From an uncultured Collinsella sp. (GTDB taxonomy: Bacteria; Actinomycetota; Coriobacteriia; Coriobacteriales; Coriobacteriaceae), in assembly GCA_900553475.1 (NCBI GenBank), contig USEF01000003.1:1-30509 (forward strand): 30,509 nt of DNA, given 5' to 3'. Of this stretch, positions 16,195 to 23,883 are shown piece after piece. A model generated the notes under the pieces. That model was not told where the DNA came from and made no database searches. It worked only from the letters and a program-made list of their open reading frames with translations. The position numbers and the translations under genes are program-made. Each line of letters starts with the position of its first letter. Position 1 is the stretch's first letter.

Positions 16195-17076
16195 ATGCAA
16201 AACTTGCTTGAACTCAAAGGCATCTCACGCACTGTAAGCGACCGCTTTTCGCTGCGCGACGTCACGCTTGCCGTAGAGCCCGGCCAGATCGTTGGCTTTG
16301 TGGGCGCAAATGGTGCCGGCAAGACGACGACCATTCGCGCCGCGCTTGGGCTTATCAAACTCGATGCCGGCGAGGTGCACCTGTTTGGGCAGCGCTGTGG
16401 CGCCGACGCGTCCGATGAGACGCAGCGTTGTCTGCGCACTCGTGTCGGCCTCGTGCTGGACACATGCCCCTTCCCCTCCACGCTCAAGGTGGGCCAGATC
16501 GAGTCACTCGTAGGCCCGGCGTACCCCACGTGGGACCGCGAAACGTTCGCCGGATTCATCAACCGATTTGGTCTCGATCCCAAGACAAAGGTCAAGGACC
16601 TCTCCCGCGGCATGGGCATGAAACTGCAGCTTGCCTGTGCACTCAGCCACAATGCCAAACTGCTCGTTTTGGACGAAGCCACCGCGGGCCTCGATCCCAT
16701 GGCACGCGAGGAACTGCTCGATGAGCTGCTTGCCTTTGTCGCCGACGGCCAGCACAGCGTGCTGCTCTCGAGCCACATTACGTCCGACCTCGATCGCACC
16801 GCTGATCGCGTCATCTGCATCGATAACGGCTCGATTGCGTTTGACCTGCCGCGCGAGGATATTACCGACCGCGCCGGCATCGCCCACTGCACCCAAGCGC
16901 AGGCCGCCGAGCTTATGGCTTGCGTCGAAGGCGCCCGTGCCGTCCACCACGCCTATAGCGTGGACGTGCTCGTGCCCAACCGTCGCGAAACGCTCGAGGC
17001 CTTCCCCGAGATTCCCTGCGATCGGGCAACCATTGATGACTATCTGCGCCTCATGCTGAAAGGGGCTTCGAAATGA
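16195..17076 (+). CDS. ABC transporter ATP-binding protein (YtrB-like)
   Basis: 293 aa. Walker A GANGAGKT is at residues 37-44. The signature motif is LSRGM, as in YtrB-type ATPases, where LSkGM replaces LSGGQ. Walker B is LLVLDEATAGLD and the H-loop LLSSHIT. The C-terminal 70 residues form the extra domain of this subfamily. ATG 16195 was chosen with AAAGG upstream; the same frame is open further upstream but overlaps gntR and lacks family similarity. It pairs with the permease that follows by a 4-bp ATGA overlap. Together they form an exporter or sensor of the bacitracin/nisin-response type; the substrate is unknown. Confidence 0.92.
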   Translation: MQNLLELKGISRTVSDRFSLRDVTLAVEPGQIVGFVGANGAGKTTTIRAALGLIKLDAGEVHLFGQRCGADASDETQRCLRTRVGLVLDTCPFPSTLKVGQIESLVGPAYPTWDRETFAGFINRFGLDPKTKVKDLSRGMGMKLQLACALSHNAKLLVLDEATAGLDPMAREELLDELLAFVADGQHSVLLSSHITSDLDRTADRVICIDNGSIAFDLPREDITDRAGIAHCTQAQAAELMACVEGARAVHHAYSVDVLVPNRRETLEAFPEIPCDRATIDDYLRLMLKGASK

Positions 17077-17771
17077 AACGCGCCTTTATGTCCGAGCTCG
17101 CCATCGTTCGCACGCTTATCCCGAGCATCGCCGGCGTCGGCTTGTTTATCTTCGTCGTGCTGACGCTCGCCAACGCGTCGGATGGCGATTCCGGCATGAG
17201 CGCCGGCACCTGCGCGGTCAGCGCCATGTCGCCCATCATATTCATGAACTCACTGGCCGGTTTCGACAATCAAAACGGATGGGAGCGTTATCGGGCAACG
17301 CTGCCTCTCACGCGCAAAGACATTATTTGCGCACGCTACCTGTGCATCGTTATCTTCTCGGCCATCATGGCCTGCGCCGCCGTGCTTTTGAACATCATCG
17401 CCCTTCCGTTCTTCAACAGCGCGGGCGTGACCTCGACAGGACAAACCGTCTTTGAGATCGCAATAGCCTCGGCAGCCTCGATGCTCATCTCCCTCATGAT
17501 GGCGTTTTTGGCGCAGCCGCTGTTCTTTCGATTTGGACACATGGAGGCGCTGCGCCTATCCGTTGGCCTGTTTGCCCTGCTTGGCTGCGGCACCATGGCC
17601 ACGCTGAGCTCCTCCAACCCCATTAGCAACTGGCTCATGTCGATTGCCGGGGCGAATCCCGATCCCGCCGTTCTTGGCTGTCTGTGTGCAGGAATTGCCG
17701 TGCTGGCCCTCGCGCTATGTGCAATCAGCTGCACCGTCAGCACCAAGGTTTATCGAGTACGCGATCTGTAG
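17073..17771 (+). CDS. ABC-2-type permease subunit
   Basis: 232 aa with about six hydrophobic segments (for example AGVGLFIFVVLTL, IVIFSAIMACAAVLLNIIAL, MLISLMMAFLAQPLFF). The motif WERYRATLPLTRKDIICARYL is the conserved cytoplasmic turn of the ABC2_membrane_5-like permeases that accompany YtrB-type ATPases. The start codon overlaps the ATPase stop (ATGA), giving translational coupling. It ends 90 bp before the convergent ClC gene; no convincing terminator is visible there. Confidence 0.87.
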   Translation: MKRAFMSELAIVRTLIPSIAGVGLFIFVVLTLANASDGDSGMSAGTCAVSAMSPIIFMNSLAGFDNQNGWERYRATLPLTRKDIICARYLCIVIFSAIMACAAVLLNIIALPFFNSAGVTSTGQTVFEIAIASAASMLISLMMAFLAQPLFFRFGHMEALRLSVGLFALLGCGTMATLSSSNPISNWLMSIAGANPDPAVLGCLCAGIAVLALALCAISCTVSTKVYRVRDL

Positions 17772-17861
17772 CCACGCGAGTCTCAATCCACGAAGGACGC
17801 GATCGCCGCCCCTCCCCGCAAATCCGTGGCAAAGGGCATGTCCCCGGCGTGCGCCACCGTA

Positions 17862-19166
17862 CTACTTGCGCAGAGGCTTGGGCAGCGGAATACCGGCAGC
17901 GATGACGGCGGCGATGATCATACAGACGATGCCTTTGAGCGGGAAGCACATGAGCAACAAGCCCACGACCATAACGGGTTGGCGCATGACGGCGCCCATC
18001 GTCGATGCCGTGCAGACGGCGACGCAAAAGACCGGATCTGCGCCGGTGAGGATGGCAAGGCCATAGCCCAGGCTTACGCCCGAGAAGATAACCGGGAAGA
18101 AGTGACCGCCGCGCCAGCCCAGGTTGATGAGGGCGGGGGTCAGCATGGCCTTAACAAGACCGGTCGCGATAAGCACACCGGCGGGGATGGTCAGATAGGT
18201 TTCCATGAGCACGTCGGCCTGCGTCTCGCCGGCAAACATGGTGAAGGGCAGAGCCGTACCGCAGATGGCAAGCATCAAACCGGCCAGCATGGCCTTGACG
18301 ACAGGGCGCTCCCCCACGGCATGAGCCAATGCCTCGCTCGCATGCTCAGAGACAAAGTACAGCCAACCGCATACGGTGCCGACCAACGCCAGCGGAATGA
18401 GCCAGACAAGTTCCAGATTGCCCACCTCGGCGGACTCGAACCTGGGCATGCCCATGCCGCCGCCCACAAGCTGGCCAAGCAGCAGGTAGGTGCCCAGACC
18501 GCCGGCAATCGCGATGCCGTAGACCACCGTCTTTTGCGCCTTGGGCAACTTGATGGTGATCTCGCCGGACGCGGACTCATCGTCGGCGTCTTCGCCCTGG
18601 CCATCGGCGCTACCGGCAAGCGGTGCCACAAAGCCAAAGACGGGCGCGGTAAAGAGCGCCGTCAGGGCAGCCTGGGTGCCCAGCAGCGTGAGCTCCCTAA
18701 ACTCGGCGCCAAAGCGACGCATGCGGTCGCCGACCCAGCTGCACAGACCAGCGATAACGCCGGTCAGGCCGGCCTCCGGTCCAATACTTCCGCCAAACAG
18801 CAGCGGCAGCAATGCCGCGAGCGAAAGCTTGCCCAGGTTGTCGTACGGGTAGCGCCCGTCTTGCTTGACCTTAGCCATCACCTGGTTGAGGTCATCGGTC
18901 TTGGTGCCTGTCATCTTTTCGTACAGACCGATTAACAGGCCGCCCAGCAGGCAGACAAAAAACGGGTACGGCAGAAAACCGAACGGGCCGCTGGCGAGCT
19001 CGGGCGAAGCGACGCCCAGCGCGTGCGGAATCTCTGTCCATAGATAGTCGATACCGTGCTCCATCGCAAAAAAGAACAGCCAGACTGCGGCACCCGCGAG
19101 TGCGCCGGTCACGGCAACGCTGACCAAAAACAGCGCTCGGTTCGTGGGTTTAGCGAGCTTATCCAT
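17862..19166 (-). CDS. ClC-family anion channel/transporter, non-canonical
   Basis: 434 aa with many hydrophobic helices and ClC landmarks. GGSIGPEAG (125-133) occupies the GREGP position, and GGHFFP (353-358) the GxFxP position. In E. coli ClC the middle residue of GREGP is gating Glu148; here it is Ile. The proton-path Glu203 region reads FGFVAPLAG, also without Glu. Loss of both suggests an uncoupled channel-like or otherwise altered transporter; that is inference. A strongly acidic insertion (about 186-202, GSADGQGEDADDES) sits between helices and may be cytoplasmic. The stand-alone gene's ion specificity is unknown. Confidence 0.85.
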   Translation of the reverse strand: MDKLAKPTNRALFLVSVAVTGALAGAAVWLFFFAMEHGIDYLWTEIPHALGVASPELASGPFGFLPYPFFVCLLGGLLIGLYEKMTGTKTDDLNQVMAKVKQDGRYPYDNLGKLSLAALLPLLFGGSIGPEAGLTGVIAGLCSWVGDRMRRFGAEFRELTLLGTQAALTALFTAPVFGFVAPLAGSADGQGEDADDESASGEITIKLPKAQKTVVYGIAIAGGLGTYLLLGQLVGGGMGMPRFESAEVGNLELVWLIPLALVGTVCGWLYFVSEHASEALAHAVGERPVVKAMLAGLMLAICGTALPFTMFAGETQADVLMETYLTIPAGVLIATGLVKAMLTPALINLGWRGGHFFPVIFSGVSLGYGLAILTGADPVFCVAVCTASTMGAVMRQPVMVVGLLLMCFPLKGIVCMIIAAVIAAGIPLPKPLRK

Positions 19167-19291
19167 CGGGTCCTCCCGCGGTCAAAGTCGACATAGATAC
19201 GTTTTATTGTAGAGCGAGTGTAGCCCAGTCAAGCCAACCGTCTGCGCTGCAAACGGAGCCACCGGGGACCACGGCGGGACAGGCTCAAGGC

Positions 19292-19825
19292 TTATCCGTT
19301 GATAATTGATGCGATTTCGCACAGATCCTCGGCAAAGTAAATGCCTTGCTGGCGCTGCGGGCTCGATAAACCCTTATCAATCATGTGCCCGAGCAGCGCC
19401 TTAAGATCGTTGTAGTAACCCCCGAGGTTGTACAAGATGCACGGCGCGCTCAAGTGCCCCAACGATACCGCGGACATAACCTCGGCAATCTCCTCGAGCG
19501 TGCCCGTGCCGCCCGGAAAGGCAATGAACGCATCGCCGAGCTCGATCATCTTTGCCTTACGCTCTGCCATATCGCTCGTCACGATGAGGTCGTCGATACC
19601 GTCATGTTGAAACTCGGCCTCGATAAAAAAGCTCGGCTCAACACCCGTCACGTGTCCACCTGCCTCGAGTACGCTATCGGCGAGCGCGCCCATCAGGCCC
19701 GATTTGGACCCGCCGTATACCAGCGCGTGTCCGTTAGCGCCAATCCAGTTGCCCAGCTCCTGCACCGCGGGCAGAAACGCCGGGTCATTGCCGGCGCTGG
19801 CACCCAGGTACACGGTGATATTCAT
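19292..19825 (-). CDS. LOG-family (TIGR00730) Rossmann-fold protein
   Basis: 177 aa. Key motifs are VYLGAS at the N-terminus, VYGGSKSGLMGALADSVL (37-54), MAERKAKMIELGDAFIAFPGG, and the active-site PGGTGTLEE (104-112). LOG proteins hydrolyse nucleoside 5'-monophosphates, releasing the base (cytokinin riboside monophosphate phosphoribohydrolase in plants and some bacteria; YgdH/PpnN relatives in others). The physiological substrate here is unknown. The gene precedes, on the same strand, no obvious partner; the potassium channel gene lies 36 bp upstream and may be co-transcribed. Confidence 0.9.
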   Translation of the reverse strand: MNITVYLGASAGNDPAFLPAVQELGNWIGANGHALVYGGSKSGLMGALADSVLEAGGHVTGVEPSFFIEAEFQHDGIDDLIVTSDMAERKAKMIELGDAFIAFPGGTGTLEEIAEVMSAVSLGHLSAPCILYNLGGYYNDLKALLGHMIDKGLSSPQRQQGIYFAEDLCEIASIING

Positions 19826-19861
19826 ATTCAGTCCCCCTCATTGTGACGCGCGACGCCCGCT

Positions 19862-20287
19862 CTAGCGTTGGCGGCGCCGATATTCGCGCACGCGGCGCGA
19901 CAGATCGGCGAGCTGGTCGCGATCGAGCTCTTCCAAATGCTCAAGATCGTCCATAAAGCGCGCCATGGTGTCCTTTTGACGCATCTTGATGAGCGTATTG
20001 CAGTAGTTCACCGCCACGCCCGTGAGCATGGCGATGTAGAAGATGCTAATAACGCTCAAGACGACGGTAATAGCGCGGGCAACCGGTGTTTCGGCCGGAA
20101 TGTCGCCAAAGCCGATGGTCGAGACCGTCTCAAAGCTAAACCAAAGTCCATCGCCAAAGGTGAGGGTCGTAGGCTCGGACAGCCAGACGGCCGTCGAGCA
20201 CAGCAGGTAAAAGATAAGAAACAAGCCCGTGATGCGCGCAAAGCCAGCCTGTCGCAGCACATCGGCAAGCGTCCTCAACTTGTTCAT
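19862..20287 (-). CDS. two-TM potassium channel
   Basis: 141 aa. Helix 1 (about 18-36), a pore loop with the selectivity filter TIGFGD (57-62) and helix 2 (about 70-95) make a minimal Ion_trans_2 channel subunit that would tetramerise. The filter differs from TVGYGD by conservative changes (V to I, Y to F). A charged C-terminal helix (DDLEHLEELDRDQLADLSRRVREY) probably forms a cytoplasmic coiled coil; there is no RCK/TrkA-N domain. ATG 20287 was chosen for AAGGGG upstream. It is divergent from the sensor kinase frame across the repeat at 20332. Confidence 0.88.
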   Translation of the reverse strand: MNKLRTLADVLRQAGFARITGLFLIFYLLCSTAVWLSEPTTLTFGDGLWFSFETVSTIGFGDIPAETPVARAITVVLSVISIFYIAMLTGVAVNYCNTLIKMRQKDTMARFMDDLEHLEELDRDQLADLSRRVREYRRRQR

Positions 20288-20331
20288 CGCGACCCCTTTT
20301 CCCAGACGCCCCAATCAGTTCGCTCGGTATT

Positions 20332-20407
20332 GTCCCACAACCGGCAGTTAGGGACGTTCCTTTTGTGCCGGCAGAAAGGGACTGTCTCCAACTGCCGGTT
20401 GTGGGAC
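20332..20407. repeat. 18-bp perfect inverted repeat with internal tandem GGGAC units
   Basis: gtcccacaaccggcagtt (20332-20349) is the exact reverse complement of 20390-20407. The 40-bp interior holds two related units, CCGGCAGTTAGGGACGTTCC starting at 20341 and CCGGCAGAAAGGGACTGTCT starting at 20369, and the palindrome TGCCGGCA. It sits in the divergent region between the potassium channel and the sensor kinase. Its words recur at 2126, 6958, 7900 and 15606. Confidence 0.85.
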
Positions 20408-20487
20408 CGTCTAGCGGTGCTGCTGCCGACTGGGCAGGCGGAGCTGGTATTCTTATGCGGTAATGTCTCGATTCGTTAGGATTGCAT

Positions 20488-21270
20488 GTGAGAGCTGCCA
20501 CTGTCCTTCGTTCAGTTATATGTCGCGCTCTGGTCGTTGCGCTTACCGCGCTCACCGTACTGAGCGCCGTCGCGCCCGCCCCCGCCTTTGCCGCCGACTC
20601 CGATCAGCAAGTCAAGACGGTCCGCGTCGGCTGGCTCGTCAACAACGAGGGCTTCCAGGACGGCACTCCCGGCGAGCGTCTCTCGGGATGGGGCTACGAG
20701 TACCTCCAGACCCTGTCGTACTACACGCCCGGCTGGCGGTACGAATACGTCACCGGCACCTTCACCGAGCTTATGAACATGCTCGAGGCGGGCGAGATCG
20801 ACCTCATGCCCAACATCTCCTACTCCGAGGAACGCGTCCAAAAGTTGCTCTTTTCCTCGAACCCCGAGGGCACCGAACGCTACTACATCTACGCCAGGCC
20901 CGATCGCGACGATCTGGCCAAGGGTGACCCCCAAGCGCTCCAGGGCCTTACCATCGGCTACAACCCCGGCGTTATGCAAACCTTCGTTGGCCAGCAGTGG
21001 CTCACCAACGAAGGAATCGCCTGCACATACAGGGAGTATGACGGAGACTCCGTTCTCTTTGACGCGCTCGCAAACAACGAGGTCGATGCCGTCATCATGA
21101 ATGACACGATCTCGTCGCCCAGTGCCTCCCCCATGTTCTACATTGGTTCGAGCGACTACTACTTTGCCGTTCCCAAAAGCCGCCCCGACCTGATGAACGA
21201 CATCAATGCTGCCATGACGGCAATCGCCCGCGTCAACCCACGCTATAACGACGAAGTCAAATCTAGCTAG
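20488..21270 (+). CDS. secreted binding-protein domain: N-terminal part of a split BvgS-like kinase
   Basis: 260 aa. GTG 20488 was chosen because AGGA lies 6 nt upstream. A signal peptide is clear (hydrophobic residues 11-33, probable cleavage at AFA-AD near 36). A SBP_bac_3-like domain follows: TVRVGWLVNNEGFQ, GWGYEYLQTLS, LEAGEIDLMPNISYSEER, LQGLTIGYNPG and NNEVDAVIMND. The frame ends at TAG 21268-21270, but the same frame continues open to 23292 through a second binding domain, membrane helix, kinase and receiver. I therefore read this as the N-terminal third of one interrupted sensor kinase. As it stands the gene would yield a free secreted solute-binding protein; its ligand is unknown. 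Confidence 0.8.
   Translation: MRAATVLRSVICRALVVALTALTVLSAVAPAPAFAADSDQQVKTVRVGWLVNNEGFQDGTPGERLSGWGYEYLQTLSYYTPGWRYEYVTGTFTELMNMLEAGEIDLMPNISYSEERVQKLLFSSNPEGTERYYIYARPDRDDLAKGDPQALQGLTIGYNPGVMQTFVGQQWLTNEGIACTYREYDGDSVLFDALANNEVDAVIMNDTISSPSASPMFYIGSSDYYFAVPKSRPDLMNDINAAMTAIARVNPRYNDEVKSS
21268..21270 (+). other. in-frame amber codon splitting a sensor kinase
   Basis: Codons run AAA-TCT-AGC-TAG-TCG-ACC-CAA with no frame change; the 44 codons from 21271 to 21402 are all sense and encode a Ser/Asn/Gly-rich linker and the first strand of the second binding domain. TAG ends several ordinary genes here (16171, 23292, 30120, 30417), so it is not a globally reassigned codon. Confidence 0.85.
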
Positions 21271-21402
21271 TCGACCCAAAACAGCGGTTCATCATCGCTC
21301 AACGGCCCCGAATGTTCCTGGCTCAAAGCAAATGACAACACCATCACGCTCGGCTACATTACGGGCAAACTCCCCTACTGTAACGAAGACGAAGACGGCG
21401 AA

Positions 21403-23292
21403 ATGGAAGGCTCGCTCGCATCGCTTGCGACGACGCTACACGATAAATTTGGCATTACGGTCAAAACCGTCGCCTTTGATAGCTACAAGATGATGTCAAA
21501 GGCCCTGTCAGAGGGAAGCATAGACGTTGCGCTGCCGGCATACCGAGATTACTGGTTTGCCGAGCAATCAGGCGTTATGCAGTCGGTATCGTTGGGGACC
21601 ATGTCCCTCACCGCCATCCACACCGGCAGTAACCTGAAAAAAGACCTTCAGAACATCGCCTGTACCAAATCATCGTTTGTCAACAAAAATGCACTTGAAA
21701 GTCTATTCCCCACAGCGACCGTAACCGAATACCAATCCGACGATGAAGCGTTCGACGCCCTCAGGAAGGGAACGGCGCGCTGCATCGTCGCTCCCAGTTC
21801 ACGCGTAAAAACCATCGGTGACCGTTATGATCTCGAGGACTGCGAGACGGTCGAGCTCCCTGACACCTGTGACCTCGCGTGCTTGATGTCGCGCGGCAAG
21901 CCCGAACTGCTGGGAATCATCAACAAGGGCATCATCAATGCCGGAGAATCGCTCTCCGCAAGTAATTACTCCTCCACGTCGTACACGGCCCAGGAATCCA
22001 ACACGCTTCAATTCCTTTATCGCAACCGCACCGCCATTGCAGCTACCCTCATCGGTATGTTGTCGGTCGGCATCGTCCTGCTCATCTGGGCGCTCGTGCG
22101 CGCTCGAACCGAGCGCAAAAAAGCCGATGCTGCCAACGCCGCTAAGACGGCATTCCTCACGCGCATGAGCCACGACATCCGTACGCCGCTCAACGGTATC
22201 CTGGGCCTTATCGAAATTGAAGAATTGAAGGAAGGCGATATGCAAGTCGCCCGCGAGAGCCGTGCCAAGGCGCGCGTTGCCGCCAATCACCTGCTCTCGC
22301 TGATCAACGACATCCTCGAGATGGGAAAAATCGAAGACCGCAAGCTAACACTGGAACATGCGCCTTTTAACCTCAAAGAGCTTTGTGACGATACGCTGGT
22401 GCTGTGCAAGCTCCGCGCGTCCAGTAACGGCATCACAATGCAGGACAATAGTCTGCCGTACGCCACGGGGCCATACATGATCGGCAGTCCCACCCATATC
22501 CGACAGATCATGATCAACCTGTTAGACAACAGCATTAAGTACAACAAGCACGGCGGCTCCGTCACCTTTAGTTCAAAGACCAAGCCACTCGATAACGGGC
22601 GCGCGCTCTTTTGCTTTAGCGTTTCGGATACCGGCATTGGCATGGCTCCCGAGTTTTTAAAGCATATCTATGAGCCGTTTGCCCAAGAAGGTGACGATGC
22701 GCGCAGCAAGTTCCAAGGAACCGGCATGGGCATGCCAATCGTCAAGTCGCTTATTGAACTGATGGGCGGCACCATCGAAGTCAGCAGCGAACTCCATGTG
22801 GGCACCACGTTCTACGTGGAAATTCCGCTCGATATCGACAAGAACCCCCGGGCGCGGGCGAATACGGTCGAGAGGGCGCTCGACTGCTCGCTCGCCGACA
22901 TGAACGTGCTGCTCGCCGAAGACAACGAATTGAATGCCGAGATTGCCCAGACGCTGCTAGAATCCGAGGGCGTCGTGGTCACCCGCGCCGTCAACGGCAA
23001 CGAAGTCGTCGATCTGTACCTGTCCCATCCCGCCGGCAGCTTCGATGCGATCCTGATGGACATTATGATGCCGGACATGGACGGTTACGAGGCAACCCGC
23101 GCGATTCGCCTGAGCGAGAAGGTCGATGCAGCCGATATCCCCATCATCGCGCTCACTGCCAATGCCTTTGCCGAGGACGCCAAGGCGGCACACGACGCCG
23201 GCATGAACGCCCATCTGTCCAAACCGCTCGACTTTAACAAGCTCAAAAACATACTCGCCCGCATCAAGAAAAACGGATCCGTTTCGCTATAG
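21403..23292 (+). CDS. hybrid histidine kinase: C-terminal part of a split BvgS-like sensor
   Basis: From the first ATG, 629 aa; the frame actually opens at 21271. Residues 1-195 are a second SBP_bac_3-like domain (ALSEGSIDVALPAYRDYW, DALRKGTARCIVAPSS), but its first strand NTITLGYITGKLPY lies upstream of this ATG. A membrane helix spans about 211-231. HisKA follows with SHDIRTPLNG (His257), then HATPase boxes NLLDNSIKYN (N372-), DTGIGM (409-414) and GTGMGM (439-444). The receiver domain has phospho-acceptor Asp553 in LMDIMMP and Lys607. No ribosome-binding site precedes ATG 21403, and starting there would remove the signal peptide, so independent expression as a working sensor is doubtful. 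No DNA-binding response regulator is nearby. Confidence 0.85.
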   Translation: MEGSLASLATTLHDKFGITVKTVAFDSYKMMSKALSEGSIDVALPAYRDYWFAEQSGVMQSVSLGTMSLTAIHTGSNLKKDLQNIACTKSSFVNKNALESLFPTATVTEYQSDDEAFDALRKGTARCIVAPSSRVKTIGDRYDLEDCETVELPDTCDLACLMSRGKPELLGIINKGIINAGESLSASNYSSTSYTAQESNTLQFLYRNRTAIAATLIGMLSVGIVLLIWALVRARTERKKADAANAAKTAFLTRMSHDIRTPLNGILGLIEIEELKEGDMQVARESRAKARVAANHLLSLINDILEMGKIEDRKLTLEHAPFNLKELCDDTLVLCKLRASSNGITMQDNSLPYATGPYMIGSPTHIRQIMINLLDNSIKYNKHGGSVTFSSKTKPLDNGRALFCFSVSDTGIGMAPEFLKHIYEPFAQEGDDARSKFQGTGMGMPIVKSLIELMGGTIEVSSELHVGTTFYVEIPLDIDKNPRARANTVERALDCSLADMNVLLAEDNELNAEIAQTLLESEGVVVTRAVNGNEVVDLYLSHPAGSFDAILMDIMMPDMDGYEATRAIRLSEKVDAADIPIIALTANAFAEDAKAAHDAGMNAHLSKPLDFNKLKNILARIKKNGSVSL

Positions 23293-23334
23293 TTTGTGCT
23301 CAACCACCACGCACGACCAGAAAGGAAGCCAACG

Positions 23335-23814
23335 ATGTTTAGGCCCTTACGTCGAAAGAAACGCGCCATCACTGACGAGGAAGCGCGCGAACTGCTCGCT
23401 ACCTGCAAGCGCGGCGTCTTTGCCGTCAACGGCGACGATGGCTACCCGTACGCCATTCCCGTCAACTACTTCTTTGACGCCGAGCACGACAAGATTTATT
23501 TCCATGGCGCCAAAGCCGGCCACAAGGTCGACGCACTCAAGCGCGATGACAAGGTCTGCTTTACCGTATACGGCAACGAGTGGTACCAGGACGGCGACTG
23601 GGCCCCCTACGTTATGAGCACCGTCGTCTTTGGCCGTTGTCGCCTGGCGAATGACACCCCCGCGTTTATCGAGGACAAAGTCCGCCAGCTCGCCCTTAAG
23701 TACTACCCTTCTGCCGAAGAAGTCGAAGAGGAAATCGCCAAAGACATCAAGGGCGTCCAGCTCTACGAGATTTCGATTGAGCATCTTTGCGGTAAGCAGA
23801 TTCAAGAAAAGTAA
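23335..23814 (+). CDS. pyridoxamine 5'-phosphate oxidase-family protein (NimA-like)
   Basis: 159 aa split-barrel flavin-binding protein. Typical motifs are KRGVFAVNGDDGYPYAIPVNYFF (first strands), DKIYFHGAKAGHKVDALKRDDKVCFTVYG, the phosphate/flavin-binding region, and STVVFGRCRL. This subgroup includes NimA-type 5-nitroimidazole reductases and other FMN or F420 oxidoreductases; the reaction here is unknown. ATG 23335 was chosen for AGAAAGGAAG upstream, 42 bp after the kinase stop, so read-through transcription from the kinase is possible. A strong hairpin follows at 23842. Confidence 0.87.
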   Translation: MFRPLRRKKRAITDEEARELLATCKRGVFAVNGDDGYPYAIPVNYFFDAEHDKIYFHGAKAGHKVDALKRDDKVCFTVYGNEWYQDGDWAPYVMSTVVFGRCRLANDTPAFIEDKVRQLALKYYPSAEEVEEEIAKDIKGVQLYEISIEHLCGKQIQEK

Positions 23815-23841
23815 GCCCCTCAGCAGGCCTCATCAATAACA

Positions 23842-23881
23842 ATATGGCCCGGTTCCAACCCACCTTGGAACCGGGCCATAT
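23842..23881. terminator. 16-bp perfect hairpin terminator between convergent genes
   Basis: Positions 23842-23857 (beginning ATATGGCCCGG) pair perfectly with 23866-23881 around an 8-nt loop ACCCACCT. A T-rich tract (TTGTTATTG) follows on the minus strand; the plus-strand tail is weak. It serves the convergent oxidoreductase and kinase genes. Confidence 0.85.
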
Positions 23882-23883
23882 GC

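Noticed and set aside
16600..16640. Degenerate ABC signature LSRGM
   Set aside because: LSkGM-type signatures are normal in YtrB-like ATPases, so this is not evidence of inactivation.
17772..17861. Terminator between the ABC permease and ClC genes
   Set aside because: Only short imperfect CCACG/CGTGG pairing is present, with no T-run on either strand.
19167..19291. Small gene or RNA between the ClC and LOG genes
   Set aside because: No open frame with a ribosome-binding site and no stable hairpin could be supported.
21268..21270. Global reassignment of TAG to a sense codon
   Set aside because: TAG ends several intact genes in this window (for example at 16171, 23292, 30120 and 30417) at family-typical lengths.
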